From contig NZ_JAEDAE010000002.1 of NCBI RefSeq assembly GCF_016056375.1, positions 496,001 to 560,000 of the forward strand: 64,000 nucleotides of DNA, in the 5' to 3' direction. The notes beneath the pieces were generated by a model that saw only the letters and a program-made list of their open reading frames with translations, ran no database searches and was not told where the DNA came from. This document shows positions 25,094 to 33,937 of the stretch, piece by piece (positions within the stretch are counted from its first letter, which is position 1; each line of letters opens with the position of its first letter). Both the position numbers and the translations under genes were made by a program. This stretch comes from Hymenobacter negativus (GTDB lineage Bacteria > Bacteroidota > Bacteroidia > Cytophagales > Hymenobacteraceae).

Positions 25094-26074
25094 TTAAAAT
25101 GTTCCTGCCTTCAAATTCAGCCCCGTCGTTTCCGGCAGCCCGAACAGCAGGTTCATATTCTGCACTGCTTGGCCTGACGCGCCTTTCACCAGATTATCAA
25201 TCACCGAGGTAATTAATAGCTGTTTACCCTGCTTCTGCACGTGCAGCAGGCATTTGTTGGTGTTCACCACCTGCTTGAGGTGAATTTCCTTGTCCGAAAC
25301 CGTGGTGAATGGTGCATCGGCGTAAAACTGCCGGTACAGCGCCCGCGCCTCGTCCTGCGTCAACTCCGACGGCGTGTAGACGCTGGCGAAAATGCCCCGC
25401 GAGAAATTGCCGCGGTAAGGGATGAAGTGCATCTCGGCGTCCTGTTGCGGCTGCAGCTGCGCCAGGCTCTCGCCGATTTCGCCGAGGTGCTGGTGCGTGA
25501 AGGGCTTGTAGATGGACACGTTGTTGGTACGCCACGAGAAATGCACCGTTTCCGACAAGCTCTGCCCCGCGCCGGTTGAGCCGGTGATGGCCGACACGTG
25601 GACGTCGTGGGTGAGGCGGCCGGCCTGGGCCAGTGGCAGCAGCGCCAGTTGAATGGCCGTGGCGAAGCAGCCCGGGTTGGCAATGCTCTGGGCCTGCTGG
25701 ATTCGGCTTTTGTTCAGCTCCGGCAGGCCGTACACGAACTCGCGGCACTCAAACTCGGCGTCCGCGTGCAGGCGGAAGTCGTTGCTTAGGTCGATGACGT
25801 GCGTGGTGTTAGGCAGGGCATTTTTGTGCAGCCACGCCTTAGAGTTGCCGTGGCCCAGGCACAGAAATACTACATCCTCGTCGCCGGCCAATTCGGAGGC
25901 AAACACCAAATCGGTTTCGCCCACCAGGTCGTCGTGCACTTGGTACACGGGGTTGCCCGCGTTCGAAGTGCTGACAATGCCGCCCAATTCCACAAATTCG
26001 TGGTGCAGCAGAATGCGGATGAGCTCACCGGCCGTGTAGCCGGCGCCGCCCACAATGCCGGCCTTAATTTTCAT
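25094..26074 (-). CDS. argC: N-acetyl-gamma-glutamyl-phosphate reductase
   Basis: The 326-residue protein has the NADP-binding GIVGGAGYTAGELIRIL and the catalytic Cys in SIANPGCFATAIQLAL. The C-terminal region has the conserved AITGSTGAGQ and FIPYRGNFSRG. It reduces N-acylglutamyl phosphate to the semialdehyde. Its start overlaps the argG stop region by 11 bases, a sign of translational coupling. Confidence 0.95.
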   Translation of the reverse strand: MKIKAGIVGGAGYTAGELIRILLHHEFVELGGIVSTSNAGNPVYQVHDDLVGETDLVFASELAGDEDVVFLCLGHGNSKAWLHKNALPNTTHVIDLSNDFRLHADAEFECREFVYGLPELNKSRIQQAQSIANPGCFATAIQLALLPLAQAGRLTHDVHVSAITGSTGAGQSLSETVHFSWRTNNVSIYKPFTHQHLGEIGESLAQLQPQQDAEMHFIPYRGNFSRGIFASVYTPSELTQDEARALYRQFYADAPFTTVSDKEIHLKQVVNTNKCLLHVQKQGKQLLITSVIDNLVKGASGQAVQNMNLLFGLPETTGLNLKAGTF

Positions 26075-27254
26075 CGTGCAGGCTGTTGCTAATCTTCAGT
26101 TGGTTGCCAAAAATCTTGATGAAACCCTTCGCGTCGCGTGAGTCCCAGGCGTTGTTTTCCTCCCCGTAGGTGGCCACTTTCGACTGCATCATGTCGTATT
26201 TCGACTCCACGCCGAGCAGGTCGAACTGATAGGGCTTAAGCTGCACGAAAACCTTGCCCGACACGTGGTTTTGCGACGACGTGAGGAAGGCCTCCATGTC
26301 GCGCATCACCGGGTCGAGGTACTGCGCCTCGTGCAGCAGCGTGCCGTACCAGTTGGCGATGTAGTCCTTGTGCAGCAGCTGCCAGCGGGTGCTGGTGTGC
26401 TTCTCCAGCAGGTGGTGCGCTTTGATGAGAATGAGCGGCGCGGGCGCCTCAAATCCCACCCGGCCCTTGATGCCCAGAATAGTATCGCCCACGTGAAGGT
26501 CGCGGCCCACGGCGAAGGCCGCACCCAGCTCGTTCAGCTTCTGAATCAGGGCCACCGGCTCCAGCGTTTCGCCATTCAGCGCCACGGGCTCGCCTTTTTC
26601 GAAGGTAATTTCCACGCGCTCCGAATCGTGGCGCTGCAGCTGCGAGGGGTAGGCGCTTTCGGGCAGGGCCTCGTGCGAGGTCAGCGTTTCAACGCCGCCC
26701 ACGCTGGTGCCCCAGATGCCTTTATTAATCGAATATTTCGCCTTCTCCCAGCTCATCTCGAAGCCCTGTTTTTGCAGGTATTCAATCTCGGCCTGACGCG
26801 ACAGTTTCAGGTCGCGGATAGGGGTGAGGATTTCCGTTTTGGGCGCAATCACCGCAAATGCCACGTCGAAGCGCACTTGGTCGTTGCCGGCGCCGGTGCT
26901 GCCGTGCACAATATAGTCGGCCTCATTGGCCCGCGCATACTCAGCAATGGCCAGCGACTGAAACATGCGCTCAGCACTCACGCTCAGCGGGTAAGTATCG
27001 TTCTTCAATACGTTGCCAAACAGCAGGTAGCGCAGGCAGTCCTGGTAGAAGCGCGTGGTCACGTCGATGACTTCGTGCTTCACTGAGCCCAGCTCGTAGG
27101 CGCGCTTCTCGATGGCAGCCAGCTCTTCGGCCGTGAAACCGCCCGAGTTGACAATGACGGTGTGTACTTCCAAATCAAGCTCGCGCGACAGATACACGGC
27201 GCAAAACGAGGTGTCGAGGCCGCCGCTATAGGCGAGAATGGCTTTTTTCTTCAT
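26064..27254 (-). CDS. argG: Argininosuccinate synthase
   Basis: The 396-residue protein has the N-type ATP pyrophosphatase loop LAYSGGLDTSFCA. It also carries the family segments IVHGSTGAGNDQVRF, YSINKGIWGTSVGG and GIKGRVGFEAPAP. It joins citrulline and aspartate with ATP. Its start overlaps the GNAT stop by one base (TAATG arrangement). Confidence 0.95.
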   Translation of the reverse strand: MKKKAILAYSGGLDTSFCAVYLSRELDLEVHTVIVNSGGFTAEELAAIEKRAYELGSVKHEVIDVTTRFYQDCLRYLLFGNVLKNDTYPLSVSAERMFQSLAIAEYARANEADYIVHGSTGAGNDQVRFDVAFAVIAPKTEILTPIRDLKLSRQAEIEYLQKQGFEMSWEKAKYSINKGIWGTSVGGVETLTSHEALPESAYPSQLQRHDSERVEITFEKGEPVALNGETLEPVALIQKLNELGAAFAVGRDLHVGDTILGIKGRVGFEAPAPLILIKAHHLLEKHTSTRWQLLHKDYIANWYGTLLHEAQYLDPVMRDMEAFLTSSQNHVSGKVFVQLKPYQFDLLGVESKYDMMQSKVATYGEENNAWDSRDAKGFIKIFGNQLKISNSLHDEN

Positions 27255-27886
27255 TATTGTGCAGAATCGGTTTCAGAGGGAGTGGGAGCGGGGTCGGTGC
27301 CGATGGGCAGCGGCGGCGTGATGTGGCTGGCAAAGTCGGGAACCTGCACCTGCACCAGCTGCTTCTCGGGCGTGTCGTAGAGCATGCCGGTGCAGAGGCA
27401 CATTTTGCGCTCGTTCTCCATCAGGATGCCGTAGTTTTTGCAGCTTTTGCAGCCCTTCCAGAAGTCTTCGCTGGTAGTCAGCTCCGAGAAGGTGACGGGC
27501 TCGTAGCCGAGGTCGGTGTTGATTTTCATCACGGCCAGGCTGGTCGTGATGCCGAAAATCTTGGCCTGCGGGTATTTGGTGCGCGACAGCTCGAACACTG
27601 CCTGCTTGATGGCCCGGCCCACGCCACCCTTGCGGATTTCGGCGTTCACAATCAGGCCCGAATTGACTACAAAGGTCTTGTCGTCAAACGTTTCGATGTA
27701 GCAAAAACCGGCCAGCTCATCGTCCACAAAGGCGATGATGCCGTCGCCGCTGGCCATCTTTTTGGCCACGTAGTCCGGCTCGCGCTTGGCGATGCCGGTA
27801 CCCCGCGTTTTGGCCGACTCGACGTACCATTGGCATAATTGTTCAGCGTACTGTGCGTCCGCCTCCGTTGCAACCCGTATTGTCAT
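27254..27886 (-). CDS. GNAT acetyltransferase, first gene of the arginine operon (candidate glutamate N-acyltransferase)
   Basis: The 210-residue product starts at the ATG at 27886 (MTIRVATEADAQYAEQLCQW). The GNAT core is shown by FVVNSGLIVNAEIRKGGVGRAI (motif A: RKGGVGRAI). After the core lies a Cys-rich segment, CKSCKNYG then KMCLCTG, that could bind a metal; this is unusual for GNAT proteins. A low-complexity tail follows. Its place as the first gene, coupled to argG, and the absence of any other acyltransferase for the first step make it a good candidate for the N-acetylglutamate (or succinylglutamate) synthase. That role is inferred from context, not from sequence alone. Confidence 0.82.
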   Translation of the reverse strand: MTIRVATEADAQYAEQLCQWYVESAKTRGTGIAKREPDYVAKKMASGDGIIAFVDDELAGFCYIETFDDKTFVVNSGLIVNAEIRKGGVGRAIKQAVFELSRTKYPQAKIFGITTSLAVMKINTDLGYEPVTFSELTTSEDFWKGCKSCKNYGILMENERKMCLCTGMLYDTPEKQLVQVQVPDFASHITPPLPIGTDPAPTPSETDSAQ

Positions 27887-28210
27887 TGTTGATTTAGAAG
27901 AACTTAGGGATAGATACGCGGCTTCTGCCCATTCGCTGTGTACGGATGTTAAGGGGAGAAAGCCCAAACCTGTCTGTAAGTTGAGCGGATACTGGCCCGG
28001 CTCAAAGGGCTGGCCAAGGGGCCAACATGCGGCTGCTGAAGCCGCTAGGGTCGTCGCACCAGGGCGCACGTCATTTCGCGCACGTCGGCCACCACCGGCT
28101 GGAAGGCCGGAGCGGGTAATAAAGACGTGGAAACGAGGAGGGTCATGGCGGAAATCAAAGTCGATTCGGCGCTCTAACGAAGCCGCGAACCAAGAGGTTC
28201 AATTCTGCCG

Positions 28211-28241
28211 CAAAGGTAGAAGTTGCTACTTTTGCCCACAA
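28211..28241 (-). promoter_or_regulatory. Promoter of the minus-strand arginine operon
   Basis: On the minus strand TTG (28239-28241), a 20-base spacer and TACCTTTG (28211-28218) fit the consensus well. The first gene starts about 325 bases downstream, leaving a long leader. Confidence 0.7.
28227..28234 (+). promoter_or_regulatory. -7 box of the argBEH promoter
   Basis: TACTTTTG matches TAnnTTTG. It lies inside the spacer of the divergent promoter, so the two promoters overlap. A clear -33 TTG is not seen. Confidence 0.55.
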
Positions 28242-28309
28242 CATTTCCCGCATTATTTTTGGATGAAGCGCCGCCGGCCCCCGGCTAGGTGCCAGCAGGT
28301 GAAGCCGTG

Positions 28310-29092
28310 ATGAAGCCCGAATTACACGTATTTAAAATTGGCGGTGGCATAATTGACAACGAATCCGATTTGATGGAATTCGTGCGGCTATTTGCCGAAA
28401 TAAATGGCCCGAAAATTCTCGTGCACGGCGGTGGCAAAGGCGCCAGCGAGCTGATGAAAAGCCTGGGCATTGCGCCCCGGATGGTCAACGGCCGCCGCAT
28501 TACCGACGCCGCCACGCTGGATTTGGTGACCATGTTTTACGCCGGCAAAACCAACAAGCAAATTGTGGTTGCCTTGCAGGCCCGCGGCGTCAATGCGCTG
28601 GGCCTCAGTGGGGCCGATGGCAATGTGATTCGGGCCGTGAAGCGTCCGGTGCGCGAAATAGATTACGGCTTCGTGGGCGATTTAAGCGAGGCCAGCGTGA
28701 ATGCCGACCTCATCCGGCAATTTCTGACGCTGGGTTTGACACCGGTATTCTGCCCGATTAACCACGACGGCCACGGTCAGTTATTAAATACCAACGCCGA
28801 TACCATTGCGGCATCGGTGGCGAAGGCGTTGAGTAAGGAATACGCGGTGACATTGCATTTCTGTTTTGAAAAACGCGGCGTATTGGCTGATGTGAATGAT
28901 GATGGTTCGGTAATATCCAAAATTAATTTGATGGATTACGCCGAATTAAAGGAAAGTGGAATAATTGCCGACGGTATGTTGCCTAAGTTGGAAAACGCAT
29001 TTGACGCGTTGCAGTTCGGAGTTGATAAAGTAATTATTGAACACGCGCTGCACATCAACGATGTCATGAAAACAACATTATGCCTGACTTGA
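28310..29092 (+). CDS. argB: N-acetylglutamate kinase
   Basis: The 260-residue protein is read from the ATG at 28310 (MKPELHVFKIGGGIID); a GTG 21 bases upstream is less likely. It has the amino-acid-kinase features FKIGGG, ILVHGGGKGASELM, GLSGADGNVI and LNTNADTIAASVAKAL. It phosphorylates N-acylglutamate with ATP. The stop overlaps the argE start by 13 bases. Both genes are less GC-rich and use more A/T-ending codons than the operon across the divergent promoter. Confidence 0.93.
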   Translation: MKPELHVFKIGGGIIDNESDLMEFVRLFAEINGPKILVHGGGKGASELMKSLGIAPRMVNGRRITDAATLDLVTMFYAGKTNKQIVVALQARGVNALGLSGADGNVIRAVKRPVREIDYGFVGDLSEASVNADLIRQFLTLGLTPVFCPINHDGHGQLLNTNADTIAASVAKALSKEYAVTLHFCFEKRGVLADVNDDGSVISKINLMDYAELKESGIIADGMLPKLENAFDALQFGVDKVIIEHALHINDVMKTTLCLT

Positions 29093-30147
29093 TAAATCAA
29101 TTGAGCGACGAAGCTGTTGAATTATTAATCCGGCTAATTCAAACTCCTTCTTTCTCCCGCGAAGAGGGCGGTACGGCTACGCTGATTCAGAATTTTTTCA
29201 CGGCCCACGGTGTGATATCGAAGCGCCAACAGAATAACGTGTGGGCTATTTCAGCGCATTTCGACGCAAGCAAGCCAACGGTGCTGCTTAATTCGCATCA
29301 CGATACGGTGAAAGCCGGCGCCGGGTGGCAATACGACCCGTTCGGGGCGGTGCTGGAAGGCGATAAATTGACCGGCTTGGGGAGCAACGATGCGGGCGCG
29401 TCGGCTGTGAGCTTGCTGGCAACGTTTCTATATTTTCAGAATAGAATAAATTCGTTCAATTTAATTTGCGCGATTACGGCGGAAGAGGAAATTTCGGGTG
29501 CGAACGGAATTCGAAGCGTGCTGCCAGAATTAGGAAAAATTGACCTGGGAATTGTGGGCGAGCCTACGGGCATGAACCTGGCTATTGCCGAAAAGGGCTT
29601 GATTGTGCTGGACTGCATTGCCCACGGCAAAACCGGCCACGCGGCGCGTGAGGAAGGTGAAAATGCGCTTTATAAGGCATTCGACGACATTCAGTGGTTG
29701 CGCAGCTTCCAGTTCCCGGAGGTTTCGCCACTATTGGGGCCGGTGAAAACGACGGTGACGCAGATTAGCGCCGGCACGCAGCACAACGTAGTGCCGGACA
29801 GATGCCAATTTGTGATTGACGTGAGGACGAATGAGCTGTATCAAAACCAGGAAATTGTTGATTTTTTGCGTTCGAAGCTGCAATCGGAAATTGTGCCGCG
29901 CTCTACCCATTTGAATTCTTCGCGTATTAGCGAAAGCCATCCACTAATTAGAAAAGGAGTGGCAATGGGCAAGACGGTTTATGGCTCGCCCACGCTGTCG
30001 GACCAGTCGATGATGCCGTTTGAGACGCTAAAAATGGGTCCGGGCGAAAGCGCCCGCTCGCATACGCCGGATGAGTTTATCCTGGTGAGTGAAATCCGGG
30101 CGGGTATTCAGGACTACATTGAGCTGCTGACTGATTTTAGATTTTAA
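29080..30147 (+). CDS. argE: Acetylornithine deacetylase-type M20 peptidase
   Basis: The 355-residue protein is an M20 metallopeptidase. It has the metal ligands in LLNSHHDTVKAG (HxD) and the catalytic Glu in CAITAEEEISGANG. Further features are IVGEPTGMNLAIAEKG and KTGHAAREEGENAL of the dimerisation domain. It removes the acyl group in arginine synthesis; in Bacteroidota the substrate is acyl-citrulline rather than acyl-ornithine. It is coupled to argB by overlap and followed 15 bases later by argH. Confidence 0.9.
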   Translation: MPDLINQLSDEAVELLIRLIQTPSFSREEGGTATLIQNFFTAHGVISKRQQNNVWAISAHFDASKPTVLLNSHHDTVKAGAGWQYDPFGAVLEGDKLTGLGSNDAGASAVSLLATFLYFQNRINSFNLICAITAEEEISGANGIRSVLPELGKIDLGIVGEPTGMNLAIAEKGLIVLDCIAHGKTGHAAREEGENALYKAFDDIQWLRSFQFPEVSPLLGPVKTTVTQISAGTQHNVVPDRCQFVIDVRTNELYQNQEIVDFLRSKLQSEIVPRSTHLNSSRISESHPLIRKGVAMGKTVYGSPTLSDQSMMPFETLKMGPGESARSHTPDEFILVSEIRAGIQDYIELLTDFRF

Positions 30148-30162
30148 TTACCGGAATAAGCT

Positions 30163-31464
30163 ATGAAAATTTGGGAAAAAGGATTTTCGGTCAACGATAC
30201 CATCGAAAAATTTACTGTAGGCCACGACCGGGTGCTTGATATGTACCTTGCTCCGTTCGATATGCGGGCTTCGAAAGCCCAGGCCAATATGCTGGCCAAA
30301 GTGGGCCTGATTTCGGAAGTGGAACGGCAGCAACTGGTGGCCGGCCTTGATGAGTTGCTGGCGCAGGTGGCGGCGGGCACGTTTCAAATTGAGGATGACT
30401 TTGAGGACGTTCATTCCAAAATAGAGTCTTACCTGACAGAGAAATTCGGCGACGCGGGCAAGAAAATTCATACGGCCCGCTCACGGAATGACCAGGTTTT
30501 GACGGCGATTCAGCTTTTCTTAAAGGATTACACCGAGCGGATTTCGACCAGGATGCTGGCGCTGGTGGAGGTAATGCTGCAAAAGGCCGAAGCCCACAAA
30601 AACGACCTGCTACCGGGCTACACGCACTTTCAGGCGGCCATGCCGAGCAGCTTCGGGCTGTGGTTTTCGGCGTATGCCGAGCATTTGCTGCTGGATTTGG
30701 CGCTGTTTGAGGCGGCGCACCGGGTAGCCGACCAAAACCCGCTGGGCTCGGGCGCGGGCTTTGGCAGCAGCTTCCCGATTGACCGCGAAATGACGACTCA
30801 GGAAATGGGGTTTGGCAGCGTGGCGGTGAGCAGCGTGGGCGCGCAGATGCTGCGCGGCAAAACCGAGAAAACGCTGGCTTTCGCCATTGCGGGCGCGGCG
30901 GGCACGCTGGGCAAGCTGGCGTATGATTTGGTGATGTATAACAGCCAGGATTTGGGTTTTGTGACGCTGCCGAAGGAATTTACGACGGGTTCCAGCATCA
31001 TGCCGCATAAGAAAAACCCCGACGTGTTTGAGCTGGTGCGTGGCCACGCCAACCGCCTGCAGGCGTTGCCCAACGACATTATTCTGGCCACCAGCAACCT
31101 GCCTAGCGGCTACCACCGCGATTTTCAGCTGCTGAAAGAATTGCTATTTGGCCCTATGATGCAGTTTGCCGATTTGCTGGATATCCTGTTGTTTGCGCTG
31201 CCCGAAATCAAGATTAAATCCGGCGTGATTGAGCAGGTAAAATATGACCCGATATTTTCGGTCGAAAATATCAATCAACTCATTATTGCCGGCGTGCCGT
31301 TTCGGGATGCCTACCAGCAGGTAGGGCGGGCCGTGGAAGACGGCAGTTACGTGCCGCACCGCGCATTTCAGACCACTCATCTAGGCAGTATTCACAACCT
31401 GGGGCTGGCCGAAATTGCGGCCAAGGTGCGGCAGTGGAAAGAGGGAAGTGAGCTGTTCAAGTAA
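30163..31464 (+). CDS. argH: Argininosuccinate lyase
   Basis: The 433-residue protein belongs to the fumarase/aspartase superfamily. Signature GSSIMPHKKNPDVFEL is complete, with the catalytic Ser loop. Other features are HTARSRNDQVLTAIQLF and LLPGYTHFQAAMPSSFG. It splits argininosuccinate into arginine and fumarate. It ends the plus-strand argBEH operon. Confidence 0.95.
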   Translation: MKIWEKGFSVNDTIEKFTVGHDRVLDMYLAPFDMRASKAQANMLAKVGLISEVERQQLVAGLDELLAQVAAGTFQIEDDFEDVHSKIESYLTEKFGDAGKKIHTARSRNDQVLTAIQLFLKDYTERISTRMLALVEVMLQKAEAHKNDLLPGYTHFQAAMPSSFGLWFSAYAEHLLLDLALFEAAHRVADQNPLGSGAGFGSSFPIDREMTTQEMGFGSVAVSSVGAQMLRGKTEKTLAFAIAGAAGTLGKLAYDLVMYNSQDLGFVTLPKEFTTGSSIMPHKKNPDVFELVRGHANRLQALPNDIILATSNLPSGYHRDFQLLKELLFGPMMQFADLLDILLFALPEIKIKSGVIEQVKYDPIFSVENINQLIIAGVPFRDAYQQVGRAVEDGSYVPHRAFQTTHLGSIHNLGLAEIAAKVRQWKEGSELFK

Positions 31465-31524
31465 GCCTGTAAAGATTTATGGATGAAGCACCTCCGGTAT
31501 TTCCGGTATAATTGGTGAATTTCT

Positions 31525-31567
31525 GTGCAGCTCCGGTGCGAAGACGTGCTGGAGCTGTTGCTTTTAG
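31525..31567 (+). terminator. Possible weak terminator after argH
   Basis: CAGCTCC pairs with GGAGCTG across a 15-base loop, followed by TTGCTTTTA. Stem and T-run are both short. Confidence 0.35.
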
Positions 31568-31595
31568 GCCAGGTGACAACAGATTCTGCACAGAA

Positions 31596-31622
31596 TTGGC
31601 ATAATGGCGCACCATACTTTTG
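31596..31622 (+). promoter_or_regulatory. Promoter of the TonB receptor gene
   Basis: TTG (31596-31598), a 16-base spacer and TACTTTTG (31615-31622). The spacer is short. The -7 box lies downstream of an upstream in-frame ATG, which supports the start at 31649. Confidence 0.55.
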
Positions 31623-31648
31623 CAGATTATTGTGTTGATAATTCTGGT

Positions 31649-33883
31649 ATGGTTGCTCGATTTATAGTGCGGGGGTTTAGTATCGGTTGGCTGGCCTTGT
31701 TGCTGCTGGCCGTGATGCCCACAACCTGCAGTGCCCAAACGCTGCGCGTGCAGGTGCGCGACTCATTGCGGCACGAGGTCCTGATTGGGGCTAGCGTGGT
31801 GGTGCCGGGCACCAGCATTGGGGCGGCTACCGATGCCACGGGCACCGCCGTATTGGCGCCGGCCCCGGCCGCCGGTACCCGGCTACGGATTACGGCTCTG
31901 GGCTACCGGCCGCGCTTGGTGGCAGCCCCGGCGGTGGGGGTAGGGCTGGCGCTGTTGCTCGCGCCGGGTGGGGTTGAAGTTGAAGAAGTGCTGGTGACGG
32001 CCACGCGCACCAACTCCCGCATCGAGGACCTACCCACGCGGGTGGAGGTGCTGGGAGCTGAGGAAATGGAGGAGGAAAGTAGCATCAAGCCGGCCAGCAT
32101 TGCCAGTTTGTTTGGCGACATTGCGGGCACCCAGATTCAGCCCACTTCGCCCACCTCCGGCAACCTGGATTTGCGTTTGCAGGGCCTGCCGGGGCAGTAC
32201 AGCCAGATTTTGCGTGACGGTGTGCCGCTCTATGGCGGCTTCGCGGGCTCGTTTGGGCTGCTTACGGTGCCGCCGCTCGATTTGCGGCAGGTCGAAGTTA
32301 TTAAAGGCTCAAACTCGACGCTATATGGCGGTGGGGCTATTGCCGGCTTGGTGAACCTGGTGAGCAAAACGCCCACGCTGGGTACGCCGCAGTACGCCGT
32401 CAGCCTCAACCAGACTACGCTGCGCGAGACGGATTTGAACGGGTTTGCGGCCCGGCGCGGGCCGCGCTGGGGCTACTCGGCCTTTGTGGGGCTGGTTAAT
32501 CAGAAGGAAAAGGACGTGGACGGCGACGGCTTTGTAGATGTGCCCCGTGTGCGTAGCCTCAACCTTCATCCGCGCCTGTTTTTCTACCCCAATGCCCACA
32601 GCCAGGTGGCGCTGGGCTACACTGGCACGCTGGAAAGCCGCCGGGCCGGCGACTTAGAAGTCCTTAAAAAGGGCTTCGACCCCGTGAGCGGACACGTTTT
32701 CTACGTCGACAACACCAGCCTGCGCAACACCGCCGACCTGCTCTACACCAACGACGAGCTGGCCGGCGGCCGCCTCACTGTCAAAGGCACCATCACGGAC
32801 TTTGTGCGCGACGTGAACACCAATTCCGATGCCTTCACCGCCTACCAAACCACCTACTACACCGAGGCCAGCTACCTGCACGCGGCCGGTCCGCGCCACA
32901 CTCTGGTAGTGGGCCTGAATGCGAACGGCGAACAGCTGGCGTCGTTCAACCGCAGTGCCACGCCGCTGCGCAGCCCTTACACCTACCACACGCTGGGCGC
33001 ATTTGCGCAGGACGACTGGCGCCTGCTGCCGCGTCTGAGCCTGCAGGCCGGCCTGCGTCTCGACCACCACAACCAGTACGGCAATTTTCTGCTGCCGCGC
33101 CTGGCGCTGCTGTTCCGGGCCAGCGAGGCCGTGACGGCCCGCCTTAACGGCGGCCTGGGCTACCGCGCCCCGGTGCCCTACATCAACAGCCTCGACGAGC
33201 GGGACTACCCCCTCGTGAAGGCCCTGCAAGGCGTGAGTGCCGAAACCTCCTTCGGCCTGAACGGCGATGTGAACTACCAGCACACGTTTGATGGGTTCGA
33301 CGAGCCGCTGGTGCTGAGCGTCAACCAATCATTCTTTTACACCCGCCTTAGCAACCCGCTGGTGCTGAATGGTCTTGGTTTCACCGGACCGTTTCAGGCC
33401 AACTATCTGACCTGGCAAAACGCGGCGGCGCCACTGTCGACACAAGGCCTCGAAACCTACGTGCGCCTGCGCGCCGACGAAACCGAGCTGTACTTGGGCT
33501 ATGTTTTCACGGATGCCCGTCGGCAGTACGACGTGGCCAACCAGCACTTGCCGCTGGCTGCGCGCCACAAGTTTGCCGCCGTAGGATTGGTTGAGTTTAC
33601 GGACAATTTTAGCGCGGGCCTCGAAGCCTCCTACATCGGCCGGCAGTACCGCTCCGATGGTAGCGCTACGCCCGGCTACCCGCTATTTGCTGCGCTGCTG
33701 CGCTACCGTTTAGACAACTTTACCCTGGCGCTAAACGGCGAAAATGTGCTTGATTACCGCCAGACCCGCCGGGAAAAGGTAGTGTTGGCTCCGCTGGATA
33801 ATCCTGTTTTCCGCGAGCTGTGGGCGCCCGTGGAAGGCCGCGTCTTCAACGTGTCGCTGACGTGGCGCTGGGCAAAAACATAA
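31649..33883 (+). CDS. TonB-dependent outer-membrane receptor
   Basis: The product is about 744 residues from the ATG at 31649 (MVARFIVRGF, then a signal segment to CSAQ). An in-frame ATG at 31604 precedes the promoter -7 box and is rejected. The N-terminus is a CarboxypepD_reg-like domain (LRVQVRDSLRHEVLIGASV). The plug has VEEVLVTATRTNSRIEDLPTR, ILRDGVPLYGGFAG and VEVIKGSNSTLYGGGAIAG. A beta-barrel with alternating aromatic strands then ends in VFNVSLTWRWAKT. It imports siderophores, vitamins or metals with TonB energy. No SusD partner is adjacent, so a siderophore or cobalamin type is more likely than a glycan type. Confidence 0.92.
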   Translation: MVARFIVRGFSIGWLALLLLAVMPTTCSAQTLRVQVRDSLRHEVLIGASVVVPGTSIGAATDATGTAVLAPAPAAGTRLRITALGYRPRLVAAPAVGVGLALLLAPGGVEVEEVLVTATRTNSRIEDLPTRVEVLGAEEMEEESSIKPASIASLFGDIAGTQIQPTSPTSGNLDLRLQGLPGQYSQILRDGVPLYGGFAGSFGLLTVPPLDLRQVEVIKGSNSTLYGGGAIAGLVNLVSKTPTLGTPQYAVSLNQTTLRETDLNGFAARRGPRWGYSAFVGLVNQKEKDVDGDGFVDVPRVRSLNLHPRLFFYPNAHSQVALGYTGTLESRRAGDLEVLKKGFDPVSGHVFYVDNTSLRNTADLLYTNDELAGGRLTVKGTITDFVRDVNTNSDAFTAYQTTYYTEASYLHAAGPRHTLVVGLNANGEQLASFNRSATPLRSPYTYHTLGAFAQDDWRLLPRLSLQAGLRLDHHNQYGNFLLPRLALLFRASEAVTARLNGGLGYRAPVPYINSLDERDYPLVKALQGVSAETSFGLNGDVNYQHTFDGFDEPLVLSVNQSFFYTRLSNPLVLNGLGFTGPFQANYLTWQNAAAPLSTQGLETYVRLRADETELYLGYVFTDARRQYDVANQHLPLAARHKFAAVGLVEFTDNFSAGLEASYIGRQYRSDGSATPGYPLFAALLRYRLDNFTLALNGENVLDYRQTRREKVVLAPLDNPVFRELWAPVEGRVFNVSLTWRWAKT

Positions 33884-33920
33884 AGGCCGCCCGCGCTCGA
33901 AAGCTCAGGCGGCCTCTTTT
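33882..33920. terminator. Bidirectional terminator
   Basis: AAAGGCCGCC pairs with GGCGGCCTCTTTT between convergent genes and starts inside the receptor stop codon. Confidence 0.85.
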
Positions 33921-33937
33921 AACTTATTGATTGATGG

